This document shows positions 40,401 to 52,539 of a stretch of DNA of 64,000 nt, in pieces. Made by a program: the position numbers and the translations under genes. Positions within the stretch are counted from its first letter, which is position 1, and the number at the start of each line of letters is the position of its first letter. The notes beneath the pieces were generated by a model. The model had not been told where the DNA came from and did no database searches. It saw only the letters and a list, made by a program, of their open reading frames with translations. The DNA comes from Archilochus colubris (Eukaryota > Chordata > Aves > Apodiformes > Trochilidae), in the NCBI GenBank assembly GCA_023079485.1, contig CM041092.1:13157127-13221126 (forward strand), in the 5' to 3' direction.

Positions 40401-43400
40401 AGGTACTGAGGAAGACACAAAATTAAAGATAGTTTTGCAAGCAGCACTTTGAACTAGCTGGTGGTGAAAGAGGACTGCAGTTATATTGTGAAAAGCTCCA
40501 AAATCAGTGAATTGCAACAGTAACACCAGGAATGGTGCAGATAGGGGATGTGCTCGTCAGAGCAAAAGGAGAGCCCAGAGATTAGAGAGGAATCACAGAA
40601 AAACGTGACAGAATTGAGCCATAGTTTAGCTACAAGGTGAAGGTTAACCACATATCACAAGCCTGGCTTGTGTGGTAAACAGTCATCAAATGCCATGGCA
40701 CAAATTCCAGGCAGAATAAGATGATAGGCCACTTCTCATTTCCTCCATAGTTTTTAATAAATTCATGTCTCCTACAGTCCTGAAACAGATTTGAATAGGA
40801 ACAAGGAAGCAAACCTCTTACACTTCCAATATGGCTTTATTTACTTGCTTTCTATTGTTTGAGTAATAAGCCATAATGACATTGGTATGGGATGTCTCTG
40901 GAGGGATTAAGGACTAATTTAGATGATTTTTTTCTCTTACTGACACAAGAATTCCTACTGGTACAGGAATGATGGGGATAAAAATAACTTGTGTTCATCC
41001 CAAAGAGGAATTTAATGAATGTCTTTCCAAATAGCTGCCAAAGTACACAAACTTAGAAAGAGGTCTGGAGCTAGACTGTGCAATTGGTAGGAAGTAGTTT
41101 GGTTAAATCCTTTGTAATCCATTAGCTTGCTGAGATCCCTGTCTTCCTTTGCAGATCACCTCATATTTAAAAGTACACTTAGATAGTCCACATTTTAAGT
41201 AGACTATTACCACAGCATTAATAATTTAGTGCACCAGCAGAAGAAATGGAGAACAATAAGGTCGAAGATTTTTTAAATCAAAACTTCTTTATATTTTGGC
41301 ATGACAATACACAGTCATTGATAATTGTTATTTTTAAACTGCACTTTGTAAAATTTCAGCTTTTTCAAGAATATTTGGGTTTTTAAAAGAAGCTGAAAAC
41401 AATATTTTATGTGGAGATATCTGTAGATATTTTGGAAAGACTTCAAAGCAGTATCCATGGTTGTTAAATAAAAGTTTAACATTTTCAGAAAACAAGAATT
41501 TTTAAAATTCTTATCTTTGTTTTATTAAGTAGTTCATAAAGTAAGTGGCATTGTCTGCTTTATGAGTGAGCTACCTCCCCATGTAACTTTTCCAATATAT
41601 TTTGTGCTAACAAGGTTTTAAAGTTTTTAAGTATTTGTTTTTTTGTTGCTCTTTAATGGTTTTTAGAAATTTCGTGAAGATTTAGTGGGTATAGACAGTA
41701 ACTATGTAGTAATATATAGATTATGTGAGGTTAAAGTATTTGTTAAATTTTATAAATGCTCTTAAAACTGAAAGTGCAGCAAGCACTTTCTAAGTAGTTT
41801 TAATTTACAAGCAATTTAAATTGTTTATAATGTGTAAACAATTTGAGTTAACAACTGATATATTTGACTGTGACTGTGGGAAGTGCCCCATAAACTGTTG
41901 ATGGTTTGGAGCTTTGAGTTTAAAGCCTTGTTTTCTTGACTTCAAAAGCTGGTATTGCTGCTCTTGAGTAGAATTCTTTTCCTGAGTTTTCATAAAACCA
42001 TCTCCTCCCTGGAAAGAACAGTCACAGTCTTCTCATTGCCCTCCTCAACCCTTTTAGAACCTGAAATCTGAAAATTTTTCATGTTTCAGTCATAAATGCT
42101 TTTGGTGTATATGCATGTCCTGTCATTTTCTTTCACGTTTTCTTTTAAATCAGACTCAGAATAAAGTAGCTAAGGAAGCACATAATTGAGAAAGCAATCC
42201 AACTCATGTTATTAAGGTACAACAGGCACTAGCTGACAGTTCCTCTGCCTACTTCTGGTGAGAAAACAAGGAGAAAGTGATTTAATTTACATAAATTCTG
42301 TATTTATTTAAATGTCACTAAAAGAAAGTATTAAGACCAAACACCTGAGAACCTCTAGCAGTGCTCTCCAGGTAGAAGAATTAACAGTCATAGTGAAAAA
42401 CCCCACATCATAAACTGAATTACAAAATTACAAAAACAGATGTCCCCATTTAAAGCTTCTCTAATAAGATCCTGCCCACAAAATTCCCCTTTGCCTGCAG
42501 CTTCTAATTGTAACAAAATGAAGAGCACTGCACCTCAGGTTTTACTAATTAGAGGAGTGTAACCACACCTTAACCTACTCCTGTCCTCAATACAGTACTT
42601 TTGTAACTGGACCTGCAAGTCGTCATCTCTCTGTTAGCTTCTGCATCAACATCAGTGTTTTAGCTCAGATCTGAAGTAAGTTTTGGAAGTGAATCCTCCA
42701 ACTGTCCCCACTTGCTATGCAGCAGTTCACATTGCAGAGTGTTCTTGTGGTGCATGATCTGGATTCCTTGTGGATGAAATAACAAAATGACTCCTTAAAT
42801 TGGAAGATGAACTCCAGAAGAATAACTAAGGTGTTCCAGCTGCCACTGAACAGTCAATAGAAAGGACAAGACTGGAGCTACTGTGAAATACAATCTCCAG
42901 AACCAGTGTGGACTTATGGGCTGCAGAACAAACTGGTTGGTCCCTATGTCTCACGTCTATTGTTGACATAGCTACAGCCACACAAACTCTCCATCCAAAT
43001 GAGGATGTCTAGATCTTATCATCTGGTCTGAAACAGAAAGTGCCTGAAACCTGGAAAGATATAGCTATAATTTTGGTGAGGACTCATTCACCTCTGCTCT
43101 ATGCACACTTTATTTCTTAATATGCCCAGAGAAAGAAACATACCTGAGCTGTGACTGGATTTCTACCTTTTGAGAACAAGCCACCTAATCATCTATTTCA
43201 GCCGGGGCTTCCTGGAGAGCTGCAGCATCAGCTTTTCCCACCCCCCTGGGAAAGGCTGCACAGCCCAGGTTACAGCTTACACTGGAGGGGAGCAAGCAGA
43301 GTGGCAAGAGGCTGGCATCATGTGTAGCTGTCAGAAAGGCACTTTTAGCACCTTAGCTTCACAGTGAAGAAATTTCAATCCCTCCAGCTTGCAGAAACAA

Positions 43401-46400
43401 GTGAGGTGAAGACAAACCTTCAATCATGTTCTGACTTCTCATGAGCTGTAGAGGATTAGTCCTGATGGTGTCTGTGGGGTGCAATATGAGCAGCCCATTT
43501 CTTTGTGACTAATGGGTCTGCACTGAAGTTAAATCACTCATCCCATAGAGTCATCATTTCTACTGCACTGCAGTGATAATTATCTAAATAAGTAACAAAT
43601 GAGGTGCTTCTGCTTGTGTGGCTGAGCTGAGGCACCTCACTTTAGGTCAGTGTTGGAAGATTTGTGTTTCTATGTCACCCCAGGTGAGCTGCAGAAAATG
43701 TTATTTCTGTGGTATTCCTGAACACCTTTTTTCTCCAGGCCTCACCTCACCACTCAGCAGACAGCACACACTGGGGGCACTACAGGTAAAAGGGCTTAGA
43801 AGAAATGAAGGTGTTTTCCATCAGCCAAAGGTGCAAAGAAACATAAAAGTTTGGCTACCTTAGTCATTAGTTTCAAAAAGCACTTCAGTCTCCTTTGTAA
43901 AGGGATGTGGGGGGAAGTGTAAGAAAGCCTTAAGAAAAAAAAAAAAAAGTAAAGAAAGTAAACTGAGTGACAGACAGGTCTCTCTGTGGAGGGAAGGAAC
44001 TCATTTGCTATATTCAGCTATGACAAAGGGAAACCAGATTGGAGGAGGTGGGATTGAGGTACAGGAGTCAAGAAACTAGTTACACATGACCTTTGTCTCT
44101 CTGAAGGTATTTAAACATCTTGTGCATCTGTGGTACAGAGTCACCATTTGGGTATTGTGCTGGGGCTGTAAGACACACATGGATCAAATTGAAGTCTTAA
44201 GGAATTTCAGAATGTCAACAGCAAGTTTGAAGTTACTGTCATGAAAATGCTTAGAGCAACTGAGATATGAAAGATGGAAGAACATGAAATTTGTCCTAAC
44301 ATCAGTGGAAGCTTTCCATTCTATCTGAAAAATAGGTTTTTTACAGTTTTAGTAGAGAGGGATGCTGAATGAAGAAAAAGTGAGAATTATCTAAGAGGTC
44401 TAAATGGTCTCTCCCCATCTTAAAATCTCTTAAATTGGACTCCACTAGAAACCCTTCCAAAGCATACTGAAGCCAGTGGAATGGAGGCATTTCACTTTGT
44501 CATCCTGTTTTGGATGAATATGCTGTAAAACAAAACTACCACAAATGTATCAGAGCTCTTGGCGAAGTTACTGCCTGAGATTTTATGAAAGCCACATGGC
44601 ATATGGGAACAGCATATGGAAACTTGTTAACATTGAAAGGTAAGGAGAAAAGTGGCAATGAGTGATGAACTTCCTGGAAATATTTAAAAAGCTGGATCGC
44701 AGTCATCTGCAGAATTCCTGATGGAGAACATTGAGATTGATATGAAGTCAAGAGGTTGCCAAAGCTCTCCATCACCTGAATGATAGCAAAGGGCTAGACA
44801 CTAACCATATGTCAACTGCACGTTGCAGAAAGACCTTCTGCCTCCTGAGAAAACAGGGTGTGAAATCATTAGTACAGTCTAGAAATTTGAAAAGTGAGGG
44901 ATTGTCATGTAACCACACAAAGAAAACTTCCTATAAAGATTATATCAGCTAATGAGTTTTTCACACTGCTGCCTACAACAAAGGAAACTTTTGCATTTTT
45001 ATCTCAAACAGGATCAGAGGGCTAGTTGAAAAAAACATCTGTAACTTCAGCAGGGGTGAATTTGGCAACTATGTGTGAAGATACTTTTACTTCAGCAATT
45101 TATCATGCAATGGCAGATCCGAATCCAATAGTAATTAGTGTTTAATTGACTTTACTGGCACATTCAATGCTTTGTACCTCTTCTAATTATGCAATATCCT
45201 ATGTGGATATGCATTTTCATCAAAGCTGATTTTTCCAAGAATATTACCTATATGAGAATGGCTTGAGGTCTTATGTTACAACTGATGGACTAGTTTAAAG
45301 GGCAGCCCAGGCACTGTCACTCACAAAACAATAAACAAACAATAGACTCTTTCATCTTAGTAAATCCCAAAGATCCGTACAAAGTAAATAACAATTAAGC
45401 AGGTGAACATTTAATGAAAATGTCTACATCAAAGACGATGCATACCACATTAAAATATATTTAGCTTCTAAACATTCTCGCCATCTAGCCATTGCTTATC
45501 AGGTTTAACTGAATACAATGATGAAAGAGTTGTCTGATTTCACAGCCCTTGCAATTAGTGATTCTTTTCTAATTATCTTCAAATTTGGCAGCCTGTGTTA
45601 CTATTATCCTGACTGTATCTCTTTCTAGGATGCTGTGCTACTGTTGCATTCCATGGCTATGCCCATTAGGGAGGTGTTTTGTCTCTTGAGTCCTATTGAA
45701 TCCAATGGGAATCTTTCCAGTCACTTTAGCAGTTGCTGGATCAAATCACAGTAAATTCTAGCTTGTTTCTTTACATTTGCTTCATTTGCTTGGGTAGCTG
45801 GGGCCAGCAGCCAGTACACTCTCTCCTTCAGACTAGTGTTTGGTGTCTATTCATATTTAGCTGATGTTTGGATGAAGCCAAAACTGAAGATTCTCATGTG
45901 AGGCAGTAAAAATGTCAGGCTTCAGCATTATCTGGAATAACAAGAAGCAGCTGGTTTTACATGAGATAATTCATGATTCACCAACAGACAGGGCAACACG
46001 TGGAAAAGGGACCAACCCCTGCCAGCTATGGAGAAAAAAAAGGGTTGTCCCATGTGGAATTTTCCACACATACTTTTGGCAATTGTTCATCTGGTTTCTG
46101 AATTTTTAAAGGTTCAGAGATTTTCTCACTACACTGAAGTATGAAATCTGTGGCATTCAATGCTGTGGGAACTGGCAAAATATGTTAATAGCAAAGTGGA
46201 ACTACTTTCTCTACATATGGAAATCTGCAGAGCCTTCCCTATTCTGTTGTCCCAACTTGGTTTGCAGGTTGATTTAGAGAATCCCTCTTATTGCTTTTGT
46301 TTTTTATTTATTTCCTTTTTCTCCATTAAAATTTTTCTTCTTGCATCTAGGGATGATCTCTGTGATTGGGTCTAGCACAGGGCATGGTAGGAAGAAACCA

Positions 46401-49400
46401 GTATAATCAAGGAATATAAAAATCTGCCTACCTCTCTCTCTCTGTGCTCAACACCCACATTTTGTTTTTTTCTAGAAAATGTATGGATCTGATACCTGGA
46501 ATTAAATATGAACAGCTCCACAGATTAGCTCCTCCTGGTACCCAGGAAGAATCAATATCTTTAGTTACAGACAGATGTACCAGAGACAGTAAGTGCAGTA
46601 AAACCCCATATTCTTTCTGAAGGAATTGATTCAATTTCTAAGCAATTGCCTAGAAATCAATCCAGTGAAATCAGAATGTAACTGCTAATTATGCCTTACT
46701 TCATTTTGGAAGTGGTGTGAATTTATGTCAGAAAAACAAGGGGCAATTGTTCTATGTAGGAAAAAATATTGAAAGTCTCTGATTGTTCCATCCCTCCACT
46801 TTAACTCAGATCAACAAATCAAGAGAGTTTTTAGAAACCAAAGATTTCAGTGGTTTAGATGTATTCATTTGCCCTGAATATATCTGTTTTATCCCTCACA
46901 ATGGAGTTTTATACCTTCTGCGAGTGTCAGCCCTCCCCCAGCTTGTCATTTGCTGTCCCTAAGACTTGCAAGTGGACTGAAGTTCACGTTGGTTTAGAGT
47001 GAAGTCCCAGATATAATTCAGGTATAATTGAAACTCCACTTGGGCAACATTCTTTCTCCCCACCTACCTGCTCAGTAGATGAGTCTTCAAGAAATGGTAG
47101 GACAAATTGTTCTCAGAGGCAGAGAAAGCACCATCACTTATTTTCCCCTCTCTGTCTAGGCTTCTCTTTCTGCACCGAGCCCAATTCATTAATTTTTAGC
47201 AAATAGTTTTACCAGCACTCACTCTCTGGCTCCAGAAACCCTTTTGCTGCCATGCTGACCTCTCCTAAAGTTGTGCTGTTATGTCAGCCTCACAGAAACC
47301 CCTAGGAGCTGAAGAAGCTGTAATTAAAGGTTTTCAGCTACAGGGCTGTCAAATCCTTTTGTGTATCTGTTTTGGCAAGTGCTTCGAATCCTACAGCAAT
47401 ATTAAATAGACCATCTGTTAGCCTTCATTAGGCTCTCACTCATCAACAGGACTATTAAATATAACTGAGCATGCTAAAGGAAACCTTGACATCTGGGCTT
47501 TCAATCGGAACAGTGATCAATATTAATAACAAAACTATTTCACCTGAATTTATTATTAATAGAAAGTTAAATACAGCATAAATATGGATGTTTTGACCTA
47601 CAACACAGCTTTAATATGACTAATCTATGTGATACAGTGAAATCCAACTTTATTACTCTCAATATCTGTAATGATGTAGGTAACTAAGGAACTCAATGGT
47701 ACTGGCACTGTCCTGAAAATGTGAAGGATGGATCATCACTTTCACCTTTGCAAACTGACAGGGCAGATAGGAGCATGCTAAATAGAATAGGCTGTTACAG
47801 AAAAAGGCCTACAATTACAAAATACCCAGAGCCTCTGGCAAATTGCTTATTCTCTTCTTATTTGCAATACCTACTTACATATTTAAGGATACGATGTTAT
47901 ATCTTCCTTGGTTGTCTCGTCTACATTAAAAGAAGCTTCTAAAGCACTCCTTAGAGACAACGTCTTACAGACTCTTTTACTCTTCTCACTGTTCTCCTTT
48001 GAATTCTATCACTTAACTCCATGTGTATAATTAAAACACAGGGATATTCGCCAGCTTCTTGCTATTCCAGCTGAGGGATGTCAGACAAATTCCTTCACAA
48101 GTTTCACACACATCACTCCCATTTACATGGCCAGCATGATCCCTGGTCAGGTTTTTCCCTTTCCACTGAAGAAATATATGATCTTGTCTTTCCACATTTT
48201 ATAGAAGTATAGCTGATTCTTCCCAAATACATATAATATTTTGTATGCTTCTCTATAGAACTGCATTTTATATTGCATTTTTAATACAAAACCTGTCTTT
48301 CAGTGTCCTTGTAGACCCTAAAAGAATGGCATTTTCACCCAGAACTGTCATAAGACAAAATATTGATCAATATGGGAATCACGAAATGGTATCGAGTAAC
48401 TTCATCTGATAAATCCTTCCAGCCTAATACTAAACAACTGATTACTGGTATTCAAAAATGTCAACTGAAAAGCAATCTATTTCATAAAGCTGCTGGAATC
48501 CTACCATAGCTTATTTCAGAACATATTATCCTACAGTCATAATCAAAAGCCTTACTGAAGTAATGGTATACCACTTCCCCTTTTTCCACACCTATGTAAA
48601 AGATCATTTGTGTATTGTGGAGAGAAGCATGAACTTGGTTCATCTGAGAACAAGGATGCTTTGTCAAGGCAACAGCTTCAGTAGCAACTGTATAGTCTAA
48701 CTCTGCTCATAAACTTGCCAGGCCTAATCCTAAAGTAATTCTGTCTCCATATTCTTGGAATACTTGAGTCACACTGACTAATGTCTAATCCTGATTTTCC
48801 AGTTTGAGTAGCTGGAATGTTGTCTGGAAGATCAGTCACCTATACCTGACATGTACCCATGTCAACCTGACTGGTCACTGTAGAACCAATAATGAGTCTG
48901 AAACCCTTGTTCTGGTGGAAATATTTGAAACACACTGGCAAAGTTATGGTTTGTCTAAAAGTTATTCCTCACTTTACAAGGGAACTAATGGAAAAAATCT
49001 GTATCTGAGCTTCCTGACATAACCCTTGAGGTCCAAATCGCTGTTTTGCAGATAATGCTGACACTGATATAGCAAGATTTTGACGCTGACAGAGAGCAAC
49101 ACAGCCTGCCAATAGTCTGGCACAGAGACAGAATGAGCAGAGATATCAAACCTTGTAATGTACATGATAGGAGCTGAAACAGTCACTGAAACTTCCACTC
49201 CATGTCTTAGCTGTAGCGTGTACACATAAATGGAACCCCTTGTATAACAGTTTGTTTATCTACAAAATAGGAGAAATTGAGTTCCAGCACACAATCATTA
49301 GGAAACTGATTAATGCTGATGAGCATCTTGATCTGCTGCTGATACAGAATCCCATTCTGATTGTACAAAGTCCAGCTCCTGAAAGCAATTTTTGCAAAAA

Positions 49401-50008
49401 TTTCAGATGAGTCATTTGTGATTTTGATTTCCTACCTAGAAGAGCTATAATTAAAGCAAGCTCAGGGTACCACATCTGAAGGACATTCTATCTCAGGTTA
49501 TCAAACCACTTATCAAAACAGTGAAAAGACACCCAGGCAGTGTGAGGAGGTGGCACTGATACATTTTTATTCTCAGACTGTTTTCAATCCTTTTTCAGTG
49601 CCTGCCAAATGCTAGAATTTTATATTCATGTTAATGTATCAATATCTAGCAAAAAAATTATTCCCAGAACATCACTATAACTAAGTTTTTTCTGTGTTCA
49701 ACATATCATATTGAAGGAAGAACCAAATATTTATCCCATTTTTGCATAATAACATAATAAACTATTTTGGTGAATGAGATGTGATTCAGATTTGATGGTT
49801 TACATTGATGCAGCTCTGATTATAACAATTTATCAGAATTCTAAGTATGAATGCCCAGATGTTCAGCTGAATCCCATATACCACATGTCAGTCTGGCCTG
49901 CTATTTTGCCCGATTTTCTTAATTCTGAAAACAAATGAAGATGCCAAGCTGGCATCTTGGCTTGTATCAGAAATAGTGTGGCCAGCGATTGTCCCCGTAC
50001 TGATGAGC
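37404..50008. other. Non-coding DNA, no gene recognised
   Basis: Unique-looking AT-rich sequence. The longest open frame, 155 codons at 40059-40526 (-), has no recognisable domain. Minor items are a GT-rich run near 40314-40338, an A run near 43935-43948 and a CT run near 46431-46442. No RNA gene, CR1 or LTR was recognised. Confidence 0.55.
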
Positions 50009-50130
50009 ACTGATAAGGCTGCATCTCAAATGCTGTGCTCAGTTTCAGCCATCAATACAAGAAGGACACTAAGGTGCTGGAGTATGTTCAAAGAAGGACA
50101 GGGAAGCTGGTGAAGGGTCTAGAGCACAAG
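50009..50130 (+). mobile_element. CR1 LINE (host copy), part 1: ORF2 C-terminal segment
   Basis: The sequence reads as CR1 ORF2 (CAVSAINTRRTLRCW-type and, in the matching frame, VLEYVQRRTGKLVKGLEHK). It stops abruptly at GAGCACAAG where a second CR1 in the other orientation begins. The same host CR1 resumes at about 50748 and again at about 54940, so this is the first of three pieces of one older CR1 copy. Confidence 0.85.
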
Positions 50131-50592
50131 AATCATGGAATCATAGAATCATAATGGTTGGAAAGGACATTCAAGATCATTGAGTCCAACTGTCAGTCCT
50201 ACACCACCCTAACCACTAAATCATCTCCCATAGCGCTACATTTTTTTAATACCTCCAGGCATGACAACTCCACCACCACCCTGAGCAACCTGTTACAATA
50301 CTTCACCGCTCTCTCAGTGAAGAAATTTTTCCTAGTATCTTAGCTGAACCTCCCCTGGAGCAACTTCAACCCATTACCTCTTCTCCTATCACTGGTCTCA
50401 AGGGAGAAGAGGCCAACACCTGCCTTACTACAGCCTCCTTTCAGGTAGCTGTAGAGAGCAACAAGGTCTCCCCTCTTCTCCAGGCTGAACAGCCCCAGCA
50501 CCTTCAGCCTCTCTGTACAGCTGGATTTAACTCTATTGACCACAGCTCTATGGAAACAGCCATCCAACCAGCTTTTTATCCATTGAAAGGTG
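50131..50592 (-). mobile_element. CR1 LINE inserted into the host CR1 (3' part)
   Basis: On the plus strand it starts AATCATGGAATCATAGAATC and GGTTGGAAAGGACATTC, the reverse complement of a CR1 3' end. Translated on the minus strand it gives [17 protein letters not shown] joined directly to [27 protein letters not shown] and [18 protein letters not shown]. The join skips a large piece of ORF2 between the reverse-transcriptase thumb region and the C-terminal tail, so the copy carries an internal deletion. Together with the inverted piece that follows it fills the gap in the host CR1. Confidence 0.9.
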
Positions 50593-50747
50593 TGAAGACA
50601 TCAATGAGGCCTTCTACAGACAGGCAGAAGTAGCCTCAAAGTCACATGCCCAAGTGATCACAGGTGACTTCAGTTACCCTGATATTTGCTGGAAAGGCCA
50701 CACAGGCACATTCAGTCCAGAAGGCTCTTGCAGTGCATTGAAAAGTC
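50593..50747 (+). mobile_element. CR1 endonuclease-domain fragment, inverted relative to its neighbour
   Basis: The plus-strand frame reads [20 protein letters not shown] and then VITGDFSYPDICWKGHTGTF, which matches the late endonuclease domain of CR1 ORF2, including the GDF(N/S)(H/Y)PDICW block. It lies head-to-head with the CR1 3' part at 50131-50592. The likely explanation is a single inserted CR1 whose 5' portion was inverted during or after insertion. A separate small insertion is the alternative. Confidence 0.8.
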
Positions 50748-50783
50748 TTGTGAGAAGCAGCTGAAACAACTGGGGTTGTTTAG
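50748..50783 (+). mobile_element. CR1 LINE (host copy), part 2
   Basis: TGTGAGAAGCAGCTGAAAC and the following bases translate to CEKQLKQLGLF. This is what follows GLEHK in CR1 ORF2, so it continues the host copy interrupted at 50130. It is cut at GTTTAG by the TGTCCT terminus of the LTR composite. Confidence 0.8.
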
Positions 50784-51335
50784 TGTCCTGGTTTTAAACA
50801 GTAAACTAGGTGACAGATATTCTCTGTTATTTCCCCACTGCCCTGCCAGGGGAAGATGAAGAAAGGGAAAAAGAGAGAGAGACTTTAAGGTTAAGTGAAA
50901 AAACTAGTGTGAGTTTAATGAAGTAGTAATAGTGATAGTGAATTACAAATGTAAATAAAATATGTAAATATGGAACTTGCCCTACTCTGTGATTACTTCC
51001 GAATTGGAAAAGTCCCACACTAGACTAGGCAGCAGATGGCTGTGCCCAAGTCCAGGGTCTCGGTGGCAGTTCACAACAGCCTGAGAGCAGCCAAGCTGTT
51101 CCTACTTGGGAAGGCAGAAGGGGATCTGTCTCAGTGAATGATGTTCTTCTCCAGTGAGGAAACATAGAGCAGTGGGAAGAACAACGGGAAGAGCAGCCAG
51201 AGGAGTAGCAAGAGGGGCAGGGGCAAGCAGTCCTGAACCCAGCTAGAACACCAGCCAGAGAAGCCACCAGAAGGCTATCTTGGGAACCATTTTATATTGA
51301 GCACCATGGGAAGAAATACTTCCCCTCAGAAGGGA
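50784..51335 (-). mobile_element. LTR copy A (with complete U5 end)
   Basis: On the minus strand this contains a TATA-like CAATATAAAATGG (plus-strand 51287-51300), the shared R segment and an ATTAAA poly(A)-like signal (plus-strand TTTAAT at 50914-50919). It ends in a U5 finishing TTTAAAACCAGGACA at 50784. About 340 bp (50912-51250) match LTR B nearly base for base, apart from a roughly 50-bp stretch (51170-51222) absent from B. The 51238-51330 part also matches LTR C. Upstream of the TATA region its sequence (around 51330-51360) departs from B and C, so its U3 is either different or truncated. Confidence 0.8.
51287..51300 (-). promoter_or_regulatory. TATA-like element of LTR A
   Basis: The minus strand reads TCAATATAAAATGG. 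The equivalent site is CAGTATGAAATGG in LTR C and GTGTAAAAGATGG in LTR B, so LTR A keeps the best TATA match of the three. Its position, just before the block shared by all three LTRs, fits the U3/R boundary. No transcription evidence is available from sequence alone. Confidence 0.5.
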
Positions 51336-51984
51336 ATTCCCTATGAATGTCCCACCTTTTAGTTTTTAAAGGAGTGGTCCTTGTGATTGAGGCTGTTAAT
51401 GGGCTTTTGTCAACATCATTTGATCTGTCCTCCAGTTCCAGTGTCCCATATCTATTACACAGGGGCAACTGGGATGCTGAGGGAGGCTGAGCAGAGATTC
51501 AGCTGCTGCCCCCAGGAGGGACCTGTTCCCATTCACCCCCATCTCTTTGGTTCCCTCCTGCCTGGTGACTGGAATCCAAGGGGTCCTCTGCTTCTTGTGG
51601 CACCTCCACATGCTGCCTTTGCCTCAAGACCAGCAGGTCCACCCATCTATCTCCATTTCACATTCCCAAATGGTCCTCAACTTCTTCACCTCCTCCTTTA
51701 TTCCACAACCAGGCTGAGCAGGTCATTCCCCTGGTCGCAGCACACACAGGTGTTGTGAATGCTTTCCTGCCGTGCGAGTGGCAGGCTCAGACTACACCTA
51801 AACAGACGCGTCACTCCAGGGCAGCTCAGTCTGGGCTTACACATTCTTTTTGGCAATGGCTTTGGCACGAGTGGATACCACAGATAAATTGTCTTCCTAG
51901 TGAGAAAAGACTGCAGCCAACCTCGCTCCTGCCCTGCCATTACCCGCTTTCGCGTCCCCGGGGGGCTGCTCTTGTGGGTGACGG
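51336..51984 (-). other. Internal region of the composite, no gene recognised
   Basis: This stretch is more GC-rich than the surroundings, and its 51900-51984 end becomes CpG-rich. Two open frames (51387-51758 + and 51698-52018 -) overlap it. Neither resembles retroviral proteins or SENP2, so I leave them unassigned. It may include the U3 of LTR A that I could not delimit, or host sequence carried along. Confidence 0.4.
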
Positions 51985-52130
51985 GGGTTGTGCCGCCCTC
52001 ACCGCGGTCTCCGCCCACGCTGAGTCAAAGCAGTCCCCTGTGGGTCAGGAGCTCTCCCTGATCGGGAAGAGGAGAAGGGAGCCTTCGTCTCTCTCACTTT
52101 CTTTCTTCCTGCGCCTTGCGCTTCTTTTTT
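51985..52130. repeat. Imperfect direct duplication, unit 1
   Basis: The block contains GCCGCCCTCACCGCGGTCTC, CAGTCCCCTGTGGGTCAGG and a CTCTCACTTTCTTTCTTCC tail ending in GCGCTTC. The same succession of motifs recurs in unit 2 at 52232-52380. The two copies differ at many sites and by small indels, so the duplication is not recent. Both are CpG-rich. Confidence 0.6.
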
Positions 52131-52231
52131 ATTTATTTATTTATTTTTATTTTGGGGTTAAGCCGCCTCCGTCCTACGACCCCTCGAGGTCCCACCGCCT
52201 GAAATGGCGGTTTCAAGGGTTTTTAGATCCC

Positions 52232-52380
52232 CCGCCCTCACTGCGGCCTCCGCCCCCTCTGAGCCAGAGCCGTCCCCTACAGATCAGGGGCTGTCTCTTG
52301 CCGCTCGGGTTGAGGGGGCAGTGTCCTTCTCTTATTGTCTTTCTCTCACGCTTCCTTTTTCTCTTGAAACATTCCTACTT
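52232..52380. repeat. Imperfect direct duplication, unit 2
   Basis: This contains GCCCTCACTGCGGCCTCCGC, CCGTCCCCTACAGATCAGG, TCTTATTGTCTTTCTCTC and an ACGCTTCC tail, in the same order as unit 1. Between the units lies a TTTATTTATTTATTT run (about 52129-52151) and a short GC-rich piece. Directly after unit 2 comes the short SENP2-derived segment, which suggests this GC-rich DNA travelled with it. Confidence 0.6.
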
Positions 52381-52389
52381 ATATGGCAA

Positions 52390-52520
52390 ACCCCGTTGGT
52401 CTTTCAGATGAAGGGTCAGAAGAAGAGGGCTGAGTCTGTTCTGCATGCTGGGGGCTGGGCGTGGCACAGGGCTGTGAAGAGGGTGCCGAGGCCGAGGGCC
52501 GCCGGCAGCCATTGTATGCG
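52390..52520 (-). pseudogene. SENP2: SENP2-derived short segment, N-terminus joined to an internal block
   Basis: On the minus strand the translation reads IQWLPAALGLGTLFTAL, matching the first codons of SENP2 (a Tyr-x-Trp-Leu-x-x-x-Leu pattern) and the larger copy at 54351 (YTWLLRALSALFTA). After about 20 codons the nucleotide sequence jumps to one matching the larger copy about 100 codons in: CCCTTCATCTGAAAGACCAA occurs in both. The intervening 80 or so codons are missing, as if an exon were skipped or deleted. The segment sits immediately after the R region of LTR C, in the same direction, so the LTR could have driven a chimeric transcript. It is too short and altered to encode a protease. 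Confidence 0.65.
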
Positions 52521-52539
52521 AGCACCGGGCACTGCCGGC

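Noticed and set aside
40059..40526. 155-codon ORF on the minus strand
   Set aside because: No recognisable domain, no supporting gene structure, and of a length expected by chance in 64 kb. Kept only as a note.
51387..52018. ORFs of 123 codons (+) and 106 codons (-) in the composite's internal region, considered as possible retroviral gag or accessory genes
   Set aside because: No zinc-knuckle, protease, reverse-transcriptase or integrase motif and no SENP2 match. GC-rich DNA is permissive for ORFs. Left unassigned.
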